A DNA stretch of 64,000 nt from Marthasterias glacialis (lineage: Eukaryota > Echinodermata > Asteroidea > Forcipulatida > Asteriidae), in NCBI GenBank assembly GCA_911728455.2, contig OU452233.1, positions 19,720,814-19,784,813 of the forward strand, given 5' to 3'. Shown one piece after another: positions 23,221-36,835 of the stretch. Both the position numbers and the translations under genes were made by a program. Numbering within the stretch: the stretch's first letter is position 1; the number at the start of each line of letters is the position of its first letter. Below the pieces are notes generated by a model, which searched no databases, was not told the origin of the DNA, and worked only from the letters and a program-made list of their open reading frames with translations.

Positions 23221-24665
23221 CCCATGAACCAGCTGTTGGGATTAGTCTATAGGTATGTCCCACATGCTAGTTGCTTCATGAAATTCATGCACATGGTTAG
23301 CTTCACATCCATCTCCTGTATTTCACTACCTCTGCTGTCTACAGCATCCACATCCAGTCTGATATATCTCTACCTCCATCCTTCATCTATTCATACCTTA
23401 CAGTAGGGTCCCACTGGTACATTATGTGGTCGAGATCATCAGTCCCTTCATCAAAAACTCCCAGTTCAATTCATTGTCGATGTCAATACATACATGATGC
23501 AGCACTGGCCGTGGTATTTCTACTGTGAAATAGACTTGATCCTGTCTATGGCGCCAATTGTGACACTGACAGGATGTGTACATTAACTGCTGCAACTTTT
23601 AATGATGCATAACTGACAAAACAAAGCCTAGCCTAGGTGGTTGTCTATCCATGGGAGGTAAAATGAAACTTATTGACTTGGTTTTTAGCAATGGACACAG
23701 AGATGATAATCGCTGTGGTGAGAATGAGGTCCTGTGTGTACATTGTCTTAAAGAAAGTGGATTACAGGGGTGGCTTTGTTTATATTACTCATGGGCAAAT
23801 GAGGGCGCTCTTTTTGGAAGCGAGAGCTCCTTTTTGAGAACATTCTGCTGTAATTGTGCTCCCTGTAGATATTTAGCCCCTCATAGTTATAATACGTTAT
23901 ACAATTAATGTCTTATGACTTTGGATGTAGTTAGCCAGGTTGATACAAATTGTTCTTAGCATAGTAAGTGTGATATCGTTCAGCTCGATACTGTGCTCAA
24001 CTCTTTTTATAGTTCTTTTCCATTACACGTGTTTTATGATATTGTTTTTTGTCTGTTGCAGCAAGGGCACTTTCAGCGGGTGATCCGGTGGTTATGGGGC
24101 AGCAAGCAGCTCCACACTTTTTGATAATAAAGTAAGCGTGTTTGTTGTTCACAAGATGGATGGCGCTGTGATCTCTTGAAGCTCCATTCCGTGAAAAGGT
24201 TAGTGTTCCTTTTGGATTTGTCATAGCATGCATGGTTCATGGATGTGTGACATATGTTCTTCAAATCGCAACCCCTGGTGAGATGTCTTTGATAGTAGCC
24301 ACCTATTTCTGGACAGAGTCCACTGTCCACTTGTCTCCATCAACCATAATTAAGCATAAAATTAGTGTCTGGAATGGCCTTCTACAACAAGCCCCGCCCA
24401 CCCCTTCCACCCTTCCCCCTCCCTTCCAGAGGTGAAATGAAACTTTAAAGGACAGGTAAATGTAGTAAAATTGCTTTGTTTATTTCATATCGTTCATAAA
24501 GTTCACCATTTAATACTCAATATGAAAATGCTGCAGCATGTTTGACCTTGTTGTGGACAAACGCAATAGAATGTTTCACATTTCTTTGCAGATATTAATT
24601 CAGTGATTTATTCTTCACATTTTAAGCATGATTTGTTGACCAAAAGAGTAATTCACTGCCCTTAT
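23221..24665. other. No gene recognised
   Basis: Moderate-GC stretches with short frames on both strands and no domain I can name. A minus-strand frame at 24073-24330 has many Cys and His residues but no regular zinc-finger spacing. Confidence 0.4.
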
Positions 24666-25184
24666 AGGGTACACCACACTAAATAGGTCAACATTTTTTA
24701 GCCAAACTGATTACAATAGTTTGTAAACCCACAACTTTTTTTGAATAACAATATTTTAGGGGTTATGCAATAAATATATTGTGTCATTATGCTTAGTTAT
24801 CACAACCTGTGGCTTCCTTGCTTCAATTTTTGTGTAGACTTGCCAAGGTTTTGCTTTAAAGATGGTCTTATTTGGCCAGGGAAGTGGAGGGACGCTTCAT
24901 GAAGAGTGGCAACAAGTCGGGTTGGGAAAAGGAGATTTTGAGGTGTTTTTTCTTGGGGCAATTAGCAAAAATTCTCACTGGCTAACCTGAAAATTGAAAT
25001 GAAAAATGAAGTTCAGTTGTCAGTAAATTTATTTGCTTTGATTTGATTTTGCCATATAAGGGCAGTAGTGTCTAGTTGCACATCACCTTCAAATGCTGAG
25101 AGACTTCAAATATTTTTTGAATGTTTTGAATATTTAGCATTTAGCATTGGTTGCTATGGGAGTTTATTTGTTGTGGTGTACCCT
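24666..25184. mobile_element. Non-autonomous element with GGGTACACCACA ends
   Basis: AGGGTACACCACACTAAATA at the left is mirrored by TTATTTGTTGTGGTGTACCCT at the right (about 18 of 20 positions). No transposase frame. The word CAGTAGTGTCTAGTTGCACA occurs once inside (25065) and once just outside the right end (25189). Target duplication not clear. Confidence 0.5.
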
Positions 25185-25426
25185 TCTCAGTAGTGTCTAG
25201 TTGCACATCACCTTCTTTTGTCTGGGGACCGAAATGTAAGGAATCTCAAGTTGAAAAAACAGCACTTGATAATCTATATAATACTTGTAATAGTGGTTCA
25301 AAAGTGTTTGTTAAGCTATCATTTCACTGTTTGTAGTTAAAGAAGGTCTTACTTTGTAATGCTATGTGATGTGGTTTAACTGGGTGCAAAAATGCATTAT
25401 TTTCTTTTTCCTCCCTGCTTTGACAG

Positions 25427-25505
25427 AAATTCGACTCAACTGTTTCTCACATGGATTGGTACTGGAAGAGGGCTAAAGGCTTATTAAACAGTGAGCTTTC
25501 AGACT
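25427..25505 (+). other. Exon-like module 1
   Basis: Preceded by a pyrimidine tract and TTTGACAG, ends ACT before GTAAGTAG. The start (AAATTCGACTCAACTGTTT) resembles the module at 26319. No long reading frame; could be a noncoding exon or a repeat. Confidence 0.25.
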
Positions 25506-25550
25506 GTAAGTAGTAATTTTTTCTACAATAATTACCGACCTTTAACTTTT

Positions 25551-26235
25551 ACCCTATCAGGACCAGGCTTTTCTGTGACGTACGGGGACCAGGTTGGGGG
25601 GAGGGTTGGCACAAAGTGCCCCCCTCCGTAGTTTCCAAAGTTGACAATCGATTTTTATTTTACCAAGTTCTACATGATGATGCCAAAAAATGTCAGAAAA
25701 TCATTTTATATTTTTTTTTATGGTAAAAATTCATGTTTTCCACATAACTTCTGGCTTTTTGTTGTCCAAATGTTTTGAAACTTTGCAAAGTTCTTCATTT
25801 TAAAATGTTGATTGATACAATTACGTTAGTAATTAATAATAATAAGTTAGTAATTGGCATGTAAAAAAAATGTTGTTATAAAAGTTGATATAACTAGACC
25901 CCCTAAATATATGCTGAAAACACAAAATTCAAGAAGGCCATTTTGAATTTCCAAAAGCAATTTGCACTATAATAAGTCTCATCACTATAATTTTTTTGTT
26001 AAAAAAATCAAAAAGAGCTTTTTTTTCAAAAAGGGAAATAATCACTCAAAAACATGAAAATCGTGTGACCCAAGGTAAAATGAATGGTTGCAATGGCAAC
26101 AGCTTATCCCTGGTGTAAATTAAATTTTGGCAACATCACCCTGGATATATTTTTGGAGAAGCCAGAAAATTTGGCAGTGATCAGACTAAGCATTAAAAAG
26201 TGATTGGTAAAAATATGGTGGGGGGGAGGACCACT
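25551..26235 (-). mobile_element. CCCTATCAGGAC (piggyBac-like) element, second copy
   Basis: Starts CCCTATCAGGACC and runs parallel to the reverse complement of 49954-50892: GGGGACC, then AGTTCTACATGATGATG, and on the far side GCCAAATTTTCTGGC and TGCCATTGCAAC when reversed. The far end is eroded to a G-run near 26220-26230. No transposase frame. Confidence 0.65.
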
Positions 26236-26318
26236 TTCAAATCAATGTGTAATAGCTATGTTTCAAACGTTTTAGATAGGTAACCTTTCACTGTTCTCTT
26301 TTCCCCTTTCTTTGACAG

Positions 26319-26392
26319 AAACTCATATCCAACTGTTTGTCATGAGGATGTAACTTGGACAAGGATTATTTTTCTGTATCATGTTATGAGAG
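26319..26392 (+). other. Exon-like module 2
   Basis: TTTCTTTGACAG precedes AAACTCATATCCAACTGTTT, and the stretch ends GAGAG before GTACAC. A related start (GACAG, then AAGTTCATCTCAAATGG) appears at 36998, and both contain TTTTCTGTAT-ATGT. A further exon-like stretch at about 26626-26685 follows a TTTAG and ends AATG before GTTAGT. Confidence 0.25.
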
Positions 26393-26685
26393 GTACACTG
26401 TTTGCTTTTAGTTTCTTTTTCCTACTCTAGTGTACTTTGTGTTAATGATACCAACAGTTTATAGTTTGTCATGTAGGTGTGTCATTGTTTGAGCGAACAA
26501 TAACAGTGTTTTATTGATATTGCTGTTTAAAAGCTGTATTTTTTATTTTGTGTGTGTGTTTTCACACAATTATTTTGTAGTATTTTACACGTTTTTAATG
26601 AATGTGACTTGTTTTACGTTATTTAGGAAGTTTTTGATGTGATGTTTGGCATCCCTGAAGAAGCAAGTATCATCACAGGCAATGG

Positions 26686-27185
26686 TTAGTTGTGTAAATA
26701 AATGTTATCCCTGCACATGTATGTATGAGTGTTTAAATTATAAGAAATTTTAAGTTTAAATGAAGTTTGAATTGATGAAATATTGATGTACAAATTTTAA
26801 AGTAATGAAATTTGTGTCCCCTTTGGAAGAGTGTTTGATATGGCAAACTGTATTATGTGTAGTTGCCATGCAATGGACTGTGGAATGACTTTATTTGAAC
26901 ATTTTGATGATCCATGGCTGACCATCATTTTTAAAGGAGTAAGTGCAAATGCACCCTGCTGAACGTTTAATCTGGATGCACATAATGAGTGTCAGAGGTA
27001 CTTTTGTGCCGAAATTAAACATTATGAATTTATTTCTAGACAATTGTGCGAAGTTTAGTTGCGTAGTGCAAAGGGTACTCCTTTGAAAAATGACGGTGTT
27101 TAAGGTTGTCCTTGAATTTCTTAAAATGTTGGGCCTGCCAAGGTGTGTGTAGGGTTTTTGTTAATGCCAACTGTGATTATTGCCT
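26686..27185. other. No gene recognised
   Basis: AT-rich sequence between exon-like modules and the 115-bp repeat; nothing specific seen. Confidence 0.4.
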
Positions 27186-27415
27186 ATAAGTCCTGTTTCA
27201 ATTGAGGTATGAAACCACATAGTCCAAGAGCTAGCTGAGGTTTCTTTGACATGAGAGCTTCAAAATCTCTGACTGGTTGATGGGGGTACATATAGCCTAT
27301 ATAAGTCCTGTTTCAATTGAGGTATGAAACCACATAGTCCAAGAGCTAGTTGAGATTTCTTTGACATGAGAGCTACAAAAGCTCTCACTGGTTGGTGGGG
27401 TACATATATCCTACC
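27186..27415 (+). repeat. 115-bp direct tandem repeat, two copies, with an inverted third copy
   Basis: ATAAGTCCTGTTTCAATTGA starts at 27186 and 27301. Both copies run through ATAGTCCAAGAGCTAG to GGTTGRTGGGG. A diverged inverted copy lies at about 27765-27885 (reversed: AGTCCAAAAGCTAG and GAGAGCTACAAAAGC). Noncoding. Confidence 0.75.
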
Positions 27416-28506
27416 TGTCAACAGAAAGCCTTGTCGTAAGTGCTGTGAGTGGTTGATGGGGCCTATTTAATTACTTATGTAAGTTACTTTTATTTAACCT
27501 CATCTTAATTGACCTTTCCTCCACATAATCTTGTCTTAATTTGGAGATTATGTACATTCAGTCCTTACCTAACAGTTTCCATGTGGTTTCAATGTGTTAT
27601 CTTTTATATCAAATAAATTCCTAATGAGCACTAATTAGTTGTTTGTCTGAAGTGACCTTTCCACACCCAAATTCTGTCTTAAGTTGCAGATTTGATAGTG
27701 TGGCTTTCCTGACAACAGGTACCAAGTCAAATACAAGTGAATTTACCCCACCCACCACTGACAGCATTTAACACAAGGCTTTCTGTCTGGTAGGCTTTCT
27801 GTACCCCACCAAACAGTTATAGTGCTTTTGTAGCTCTCGTGTCAAATAACTGCCATCTAGCTTTTGGACTACGAATTGTGTATGCTCAGTTGGTAAGAGT
27901 TTTGTGGTCAGAATGTGTTCATGCACCTTCCCCTCCCCCAAATGCTGTGCAAGCCAGTACAAGATTGATGAAATATGTAACTGTTGTAAATGTGTACATG
28001 CACACATACATGTACATGTACATCCATGCTCATTACTATTTCTAAAGTGACTATATCTGAAGAGTGGTGACCATGGTTGACAACATATTGAAAATCCTAC
28101 TGCCTTGCATGCATTAGTCTTGTGTATTTTTGTTACTTTCAAGGCCATGGTGTGATGGTAGAAAAATTTGGTTCCTCTGTGCAATGTAAAAGTGAGAAGA
28201 ACCCATAGTGGAAAACCATTAAAAATACTAAACTATATCCATTAACGTTATAGAAAACATGTGAAAAGAGTCATTATGTGTGCCTTTTGATTGAATTGCA
28301 ACCCATATTTTGTTAAATGAAACACTGTTAGTGTTTTAATGAAGACCCGTTATGAATTTAAGTAAGAATATAAATATTTTTTTTGTGCCATGGCCTTGAA
28401 ATATTTTATTTTGGAGCTGACAAGTTGGTGACTTATCTGAGGTGTTTTATGTGTTTGTTATAAGAAGTGAAGTTGTCGCGGATGGTGAGCTACATTCCTA
28501 CAAGTC

Positions 28507-28590
28507 TTGGTTTGTTGGGTTGTTTGTTTGTTTGTTTGTTTGTTTGTTGGGTTGTTTGTTTGTTTGTTTGTTTGTTTGTTGGTTTTTTTT
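28507..28590 (+). repeat. (TTTG)n microsatellite
   Basis: Two blocks of GTTT repeats separated by GTTGGGTTG, followed by T and G homopolymers. Confidence 0.9.
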
Positions 28591-28691
28591 TTGTTTTTTT
28601 TTGGGGGGGTTGCTATTTAATGTATTGAACCATTCATTTGTGCCTCTTTTCGATCTCATGTGGGGTGGGTGAAGCAAGGGTTGTGAGCATG

Positions 28692-28928
28692 CAGCGGTGG
28701 CACCAGATCTGCTAATCAGGGGGGCAAGAGGGGGGGGGGGAAAGCTTAACTTTAGGGGGGCAAACAAAAGTATTTAAGTGTAATTTTGTACTGCAGATAA
28801 ACTCAATTTCGGGCATAGGCGAACAATTGAGGCGAGAACTGTGGGGACTAATTGGGGCGGGGGCAATAAAAAGAACTGGGGGGGGGGGTCATTTGCCCCC
28901 CCCTTGAATGCCCGTAGCGCCGCCGCTG
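28692..28928. mobile_element. hAT-type MITE, 237 bp
   Basis: Perfect 8-bp target duplication TGAGCATG on both sides (28684-28691 and 28929-28936). Ends are CAGCGGTGGCACC and, reversed, CAGCGGCGGCGCT. The inside is G-rich on the plus strand. Same end type as 16428-16608 and 21940-22219. Confidence 0.85.
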
Positions 28929-29356
28929 TGAGCATGAGGGGGTTGGAGGGGTCCTACCCCCACCCCCTCTGGTTATGCTACAGTTGTTTATGCTCCGAGT
29001 TGTACTTCTAGAAATCGTTAGAGTGCCTGCTCTTCATCAGTCACCATTGTTAAAATAAAGTGTTTACTTTATTGTGTATCATAATTAGGCTGAATAAACC
29101 ATGTGTACCTGAAGTAAAATAGTGTTTGTGAAATTTTGCTCCTTTTTTTTTTCATTTGAATTATAAATCCGCCACCTGTGAATGTGATGACTTGTCAGCT
29201 CTCACTTGAAATACTTTAATTTTAAAGAATTGGTATGTCTACCAAAATTTTGCAATAATTCAAAAAAATCTGATGACTTGACTTTATCAAGATTATTATT
29301 TGTATTTGTTTTATAATTTGTGTTTTTTTTAATAATGGCATACCTATCCTTAAAAG

Positions 29357-30165
29357 TTGAAGTTACATGTAGTTGTGTATGGTGTTGGGTTTGCACTAAT
29401 TGGAACTAATCCTGGCAGAGGACACTTCAGATTGAACTTCTCTTTTGACTACATTCAAACCTGTAAGTACAAAAAATGTATCTTAAACGAATTACGCCAC
29501 ATGCACAACATGGAACGGAAAACATGCTGGCCCAGCCTAACGATCCTGAGTGCAACCCTTTATCACATTCTATCCTTCTTTTAGAGTTTATGTTTAGTTT
29601 TTTTGATGTTTAGATTAGTTTAGTTTTGTTTCTGATACTTTAGATAGATTGTTTTTTGTACGAGTCCTTTGTTTGCTTGTGTGTTTGTTGGTATTGCTGT
29701 TATGTTTGGTTTTTTTTTTGATTTTTTTTTGTTGGGGAGGGGGTTCTTAAAGTATAGTGTTTATGTTGTTAGGTCATAATGGTTAACTTTAGTGGCATGG
29801 ATGTGTCTGTTGGCTATTGGAGTGAACTTTTGAAGTTAGACTTTTATAACTTAGACTTGTATGGATTAGAGAAGTTGTTTGTTGTTGCGGTCAAATGTTG
29901 ATGTGTTTACTTTTTGATGTGATTACCCAGTAGATCAACCACTCATTACAACCAAAATGAAATCTAAAGAATGTTGTCATTTCTTGTTGTATTTGTGTAT
30001 GGATCGTTGCAATCCGTTTGACTGTTTATGGTGAAGACTCTGTCTTGACAGTGCTGTTGAAATGAAAGTGTTTTAATTGTAATTTATAAAAGTTTGTATT
30101 CAATTTTTGTATTTTGAAATTGTTATTGATGTTGTTGAATTTCGACTATCTGAATAAAAGCAAAC
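29357..30165 (+). other. Possible 3' part of a transcribed element, unassigned
   Basis: A short frame (29357-29584) gives no known domain. It is followed by T/G-rich sequence and a terminal CTGAATAAAAGCAAAC that looks like a poly(A) signal. The arrangement resembles the 3' UTR of a LINE, but no reverse transcriptase is present to confirm it. Confidence 0.25.
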
Positions 30166-33100
30166 AAACCAATTATCGGTAAGTGTTGTGTTTTCCATCA
30201 TAATTGAAAGCATTATTATGAAAGCAAGTAGTCACCTGGACTGTTTATTTAAAATTACCTCCCCCCCCAGCAAAGCTGCTTATAAAATAATGTATAGATT
30301 TTCTGATGTTCCGAAAAAGCTTTCATAAAAGACTCTGTTGAAAACTCTGTTGCCCAATTTAAATCAAAATACAAGAAATTTTGTGTGTGTGATTTTTTTG
30401 GTTTTTTTATCATAGAGATTTTTGCCAAAGCTCCGACTGCTTGCCCGGGTGATCCGACTCACCTATGTTCCGACATGGTATGTTCAAAGGGTCAACATGA
30501 GGCTTGCTGATAGTACCATGTACATGTACAAGTTTACAATGCACGATTCAACCATTGCTTAAAAAAAGAAAATGAAGCACAATACTTATTGGACCAAAAG
30601 ATTGTTTATAAACACAGCAATACTCACAGTGAGTTCTAGAATGTTGTCCCTCCCAGATAAATAGCATTCAGAGCATGGCCAGAGCCAATGCTCTCTATAA
30701 AATCAACAGATTAATAACAGAAAATTGTTTTTCTTGTGCTCAATAGTAAAGTAGAAAAGAGACTGGGTCCAAAGGTCACTTCCACCAGTCCATATGTTCC
30801 ATGCAGGTTCACTTTACAATCACATGGCCATAGTGGTTTAAAATAAAAATACAATTTAGACCTCGAAAATTATTTAATAAGAAAAACCATTAAATCTTTA
30901 TTTAGTGATTTAGTGTATCTACTCACAAATTGATAGACAGGATTCATAATACTATATGAATAATACTAAGATGAATATCCAATCCTTCCCCAATGAAGAC
31001 AATACAATGCCTATAATTTGTACCCACTGAAGGAGCAAAACTCATAATCAATAGTAATTATGTCAACAACAGGAGTAGGTAATTTGCAATAATGCAAACA
31101 TTTTGTGGACATTGTCCTAGAACTGGCATTATGCTTTATGAGAAGTGTCAGACACAAGTATCCCTCTGACAGTTTTCTTAATTTAGAGTAAGAATTAAAA
31201 ACAAACGAAATTAAAAAATGCTAAAACAAATATTGCTCTTATCAACTGCACTAAGATTATGAACCAAAATCTCATCACTAATTTAGAAATTATTGAATTA
31301 TAAAACACAACCATGCCATAACTATGCACCAGCAATATATATATTTTTTGTGGTGTGATGGGGGGGGGGGGGGGGTGGGTGTCAGTATGTGGGAATCCTC
31401 TGTTATGAAATGCTAGCCAACCACAAAATGTTTTGCACAAATCAATTTGCCATTGTTCCTCATATCCCAGATAAACTATACTTTGGGTTTATCAATGGTG
31501 ACCAATATTGCCCAAACCGGTACAGAGAAATAAATTCCAATCCCAGAATACAATGTAGACTTCTCAACTGTTTCTGTGGCTTTGTCATCTAGCAAACCAA
31601 TCAAGTTGCTGTTGAAGGTGACATGTTGGCTATTATTAAAAACACTCATAGTTTGAGAAGTTCCTGCCCCCTCAACATTTATACCAAAACTTGCAGCATT
31701 AGTTAAAAGTGGCTCAATAATAAGTGGCTAAGCATCCTCAAACAATTTCTTTTATAAATAAATTGTAGGATAATTTTTTTTTTTTTTTTTAGAAGCAGAC
31801 AATTTGTTGCTTTACCCCCATACCCAACTAACATATTAAAACTAATAAATTACATACTACCATGATTGCTTTAAAACCCTAAAGATGCAAATACTAAAGA
31901 CAATGCTGTCTTTGTAGGTTGTACATGTAGAGGAGTGGAACTTTTGTTAAGTAATTTATCACTATTTTTGTTTTTGCAACATCATAGGGGAGGCTCCCCT
32001 TGAGTTTATTTAGTTGTTATGCAATAGGAGTGGGTCCCCTGAGTTATACCTATACTTCTTGTAATATAATTGGGTAATGTCTCTAGGGCACCAGACCATT
32101 TCCCCTCCCCTGTCTTTGTTACTAAAGCTTTGGGAGTCAGTGAGCAGCTAAGCAGCTTTGGGTGTAGACCTACTTGTTATAGTCTCCAACATCCTCCTGG
32201 ACAACTGCTTTTCCAACTCATACTGCTCAGTAAATTTGGTGAGTTTCATTTTAGATTACTTTGATTATCTGCATTGTATACATATTTCCCATTTGTATGT
32301 AATTTCTTGAGAAGTTCAGATTTATAATTAGTTCTGAGTAAATCTCAAGTTCATTTTGATTTGCTTATGATGCTAAAGGTTTTCCAGCAGTGGTTTGAAA
32401 TGTTCAAGTGTTGACTCCTATCTCATTTCAGTTGCTTATTGATGGGAATTATAATTACTGTATGTCTTGCAACAAACTTACTAAGTGTGGAAACTATTAT
32501 TTTGCCTTCTGGTAGGTTTCCAATGAAAGTTTATTTACAATTTGTACTTTTATTCTGTTTTCTAAGAGTTAGTGTTGAGTGTTGAAACTTTTACTGCTTT
32601 AGGAAACTTATGGTTTTTATCAGAACTCTCTTTAAACATCTTGTGTAAAGTAACTGTTTTTGTCAGACTTGTTTTGCTAAGCCACTTATGAGTATTTTGG
32701 GGGTTTATTTATGCTATTTTTCTTGCTTTAGTTTGGAGACACTTATTCCTTTAAGTGCCGTGACCAAACGTTTTGCTCAAGCCTGATGTGTTTTAGCATT
32801 TTACATTGATTTTTATTGCCTTAGTCTGAAATTCCATACATGTTGCCTTATGCCATGTTTTTGAAGTATTATCTTATATTCTAGTCTTTTTCTTATTCCA
32901 TTCTTATTCATGTTCATAAGTAATTTTGCCTTTTTCTTGAGACTGTGAGTTCCTTGACCATGCCATGACACTGTAACTCATTGCCCTCTAAGATGCATAC
33001 TTAAGGATTTGCATATTTAATGAACTCCATAAGTTTGTGCAGTACTGGAACTTTACTACCCTACTTTATTGCTATAATCCCTTGCCCATCCTTCCTGTTC

Positions 33101-33679
33101 CTTTGTTATTCAAATTTAAAGAGGTCTTCAAGTGTATAGTTTTCTCTTTAAGTCACCTCTAGTATATTTTGTACATGAGGCATAGGCCTACAACTTTGGT
33201 TATTTTTGTGCATATTTTCTTAATCTTGTATTTGTATTATGATATGTACTCTTAATCATTTTTCTTTTGTATTTATCTTTGCGTTTACAGGTACATGTTT
33301 ATCTGTTCTGGTAGCGTTTAGAGTAATCCACTATTAGTGCTGTGTTGGTTTAAGGTTTTTTTTTATACTAAGTTGTTTGCTCCTTTTTTCTTTTTTCTTG
33401 GCTGGGTTTTTATTGAAATAGATTATTATTCATTTATTCAAGTATCATTTTTTTAAATCATTTTAAACCAAACTCATTAGTCGTTCTTTCCGATATTTGA
33501 GTTCTGTTGAAGAGGAAAACCAATTAAATTAGAATTTCAATTTTGTTTGCTTAAAATTCACTTAGTCTCTCTGTCCCTAGTTGTTTAAGGAAAGCCTGCG
33601 TCTCGTCACTTTAGATCTCAGTCCTATCCCCATCGTTTGTTCTAATATTTTTCTAGTGTCCCATTTTTCGCGGTTACAT
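30166..33679. other. No gene recognised; includes a dispersed repeat copy
   Basis: 30525-30760 is the partner of the repeat in ceramidase intron 4. A G-run lies at about 31359-31374. The stretch 32081-32238 begins after TCTCTAG and ends before GTGAGTTT, so it could be a noncoding exon, but its frame is not protein-like. The rest is plain AT-rich sequence. Confidence 0.4.
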
Positions 33680-35760
33680 ACACAGTCATTGTACTGATTG
33701 TATGTGGTACCTGACTTTAATTTCATTGCTTTCTCTTCCTGTGATATGAATCAGACTTGATCTTCAGCCATGTAAGCAGCAGAACGGTGCATAAGGACCT
33801 GAAAAGAAAGACTGAATTATTGCATAGTAAATATTGTCCACTAAAGGTTTTTTTTTCATTTAATTTTTATTTATTATTTATTTTTTTTGGAGTGAGGTGG
33901 GTGTACGTGCCCCCCCCCCCTATTCGAAATGTTTCCGAGATGACCAATTCCATAATAATAATCTTATTAAATTTTCTTTACACTGATTTTTTTTGCTTTT
34001 GCATCATCTTTTTTCCTTATTAAAACTATTAAATGACATATTAACATCAGCGTTGAAATCTTTTTGGAATGATGCAAATGTTAAATATACTGTGTATGCT
34101 GTCTTTGTTGGTTGTACACAAAGTCAATATATCTGTATTGGTTTTAATGTTGTAGTCCCTGACTTAAATTGCATTGCCCTCTTTACCTTTGATATAGATA
34201 AAAAGTGATCTTGGTTCATTTAAGCAGCATATCCATGCATACCGACCTATGAAGAAAAAATGAATTATTGCATGATGTAATTTTGCTACTCATTAAGTCT
34301 TTTGTTCCAGGGTGTGGGTGGGGGAGGGGTGTACATGTCCCCAATTGATTGTTCGTTCTTCTTTCCAACTCCCTTCAGCCATGTTGGCTCCTCGCTCCAG
34401 CCATGTTTGACTACAGGACCTATCACTCAGATAGGCTTCCCTAACCCACAACCATGTTAATAGCTTAGCCTCACTTGCACTTTGAAGCTCATCCAAATCA
34501 CATACAAATACAAATTTGATTAATCGTTGTTCATTTTTTTACTGTTGCATATTATGATTTCGGCTTACTGGACTGTGTCATTGAACTTGATCAATGAGAT
34601 TAAACCAATGCATTCATTCCCAAAAAACAAGTTCATTCATTCCAGACCAAAAATGCTTTGCCTCATGCCACAAAACAAGTTAGTCAAAATAGTTTGACTC
34701 AGACTTTTGAGTTGAGCAAGCTTCCAAATACAGTGGTACATTTTATTTCAATTTTTTTTTTATTTATTTTGTTTTTAAATTACTGTTGCTCATTTAAGCA
34801 GACAATATATTATTTACGCCTCCACATCAGATTTCTCTATTGAAATTAGTAAATGACATATTAACATGAGTGTTGAAAAGCTGTTTGAATGATGCAAATG
34901 AAAAATGAACTCAAATGTAAGATTTACTGTGTATGCTTCTTTTCTTGGTTGTACACAAAGTAAATGTACCGTAATACTGGTATGATTGTTTTTGGTACCT
35001 GACTTCAATTTCATTGCCTTCTTTACCTGTGATGTGTGATATTGATGAGACTTGATATTCCTTCATTTAATCATCAGACAATGCTGGACTACCTAGAAAG
35101 AAAGATGAAATAATTAACCATTATTTCTCCTTAAAAAAAGAGAACTATTTTTGAGTTATTTATTGTTATCGCAATTCCGGCCCCTCCGCTCCCCCATCCC
35201 ATTATGTGATAAAAACTATTAATGACATTTGAACTTGAGTCATGAATAGCTGTAATAAAGATGGAATAGATAACGTCAAGAAGTAAATGTTACATTTACT
35301 TTAAAGCTTTCTTTTGTACACAAATTGTTTGTATCTTTAGTGGCAGGAATTGTTTTTGTTGACCGTTTTTCTGTCCCCTTTAAAAAAGTAAATGTATTTT
35401 AGTTATGTATTTTTATTGCGTTTGCAGCCGCTCCGCTCCCTCCCCATTCCATTATGTTATTAAAACTATTAATGGCATTTGAACTTGAGTGATGAATAGC
35501 TGTATGAAAGATGGAATAGATAAAGTCAAGAAGTAAATGTTACTTTTGCTTTGATGCTTTCTTTTGTAGTTCTACACAAATTGATTGCATCTTGAGTGGT
35601 ATGAATGTTTGTCTTAGCAGAATTTAAATGCATATCCTATTTGAGCTTGTGATATGGATAAGTCTTGTATTTTCCTTCATTTGAGTAGCAGATTGATGCG
35701 TGACGGCCTACAAAGAAAGATAAAACCATTGCATGGTGTTATTTGGAACTGATTTCTGAC
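33680..35760 (+). repeat. Degenerate tandem modules, about four copies
   Basis: A module recurs with the same order of parts: AAAACTATTAAATGACAT, then GATGCAAATG or AAGATGGAATAGATAA, then TTTTGTTGGTTGTACACAAA, then TACCTGACTT-AATTTCATTGCC, then CATTTAAGCAGCA and GAAAGA-GAATTATTGCAT. Copies of the last part are near 33770, 34225, 35075 and 35690. Spacing is irregular and divergence high. No coding frame is conserved between copies. Confidence 0.6.
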
Positions 35761-36369
35761 TACGTTGATCGGTGGAGGGTGGTAACTTGTCCACAGTTGT
35801 TGTTTGTTCTTTCGCCTAAAAATGGTTCACCCAAAAACCTGTTTGTGTTTGTTTTTGAGTAACTACTTCTACCGAACCTATCGGTGTATCGTATTTCCTA
35901 TTGCATAAAATCATTTTAATGTTTTCCCTGTCAAGTTGATACTTAGGAACTTGGTTTGCCTAAGTGCTCTGCGTTTGTTTGTGAGAAAATAATTCCGATC
36001 CAACAATGTACCTACCCTTGGAATCGTACCCTACTCCAGAGTTATTATGGACATCATTGTTGCCTGTGCAGAATCTTCTCGCTCAAGTTTCTGTCGACGT
36101 GCAATCCCTTACGTTGCGCAAGCTTTTCTCGTAAAATAAATAAGGAATGAACGATCCCATATGTAAATGTGACTTGTCCACTTTTTTTCTGGTTGTTCAA
36201 AAATGACGTCACATAGTAACCTGCTGCATAATGTAAGGTTAACATATGCACGTTTAATATGTTTGAATCTTTGTGGTGAAAGTGACAAAACGAAGAGTTT
36301 ATTTCTATAATAAATTTATGTTGAAAGAGTTTTTCGGTACTTTTTGAATGTAAAATGTCATGTAATATA

Positions 36370-36835
36370 TTTACAATTAAAAATGGTTGATTGAAGTGAA
36401 AACCAAAGTTTATCTTTGTGTCTTGGTGAGAAAGTAACAATCCTGAAGTACAAACCGTGAATGTAAAGTGTGTGTTAGTCAAACGGTATAAATAGCAATA
36501 CTGTTTGTACATAAAGCGTAGAAGTATTTGCGTGTGGAAACAATTGCGCCCGTGAATGGTTAAGTGTGTGTGTTAGTTAAACGGCGTAATTAGAAATACT
36601 GTTTGTAATTAAATCGTAGAAGTATATTATGTGGTTGAAAACAAATACGCCCGTTAATCGTATGTAACATAGATATCTGTAAGCGGACAAACACAAAAAG
36701 CTGTGATCCGCCCCTTCACATGTAGACTCTCCGCTTCCAAAATCTCAGATAAATCGAGTGGGAAGTGTGAGCAAGATACAACGTCTGCAGTCTGCTGTGA
36801 AGGGATTAAAAAAAAAAATAGGGGGTACTGGGTAG
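36370..36835 (+). repeat. Flank module A (left copy), with an internal 98-bp tandem duplication
   Basis: TGAATGTAAAGTGTGTGTTA, AGCAATACTGTT and the later TGTGAAGGG-TTAAAAAA and GGGCTGCACT words recur at 61745-62060 on the far side of the array, in the same orientation. Inside this copy, 36460-36660 is a two-fold tandem repeat (GTGTGTTAGTYAAACGGYRT). Noncoding. Confidence 0.6.

Noticed and set aside
23997..24330. Cys/His-rich minus-strand frame as a zinc finger gene
   Set aside because: Cys and His spacing fits no zinc finger family and the overlapping frames are equally open.
28442..28672. Phe/Cys/Val-rich 76-codon frame
   Set aside because: Produced by the (TTTG)n microsatellite.
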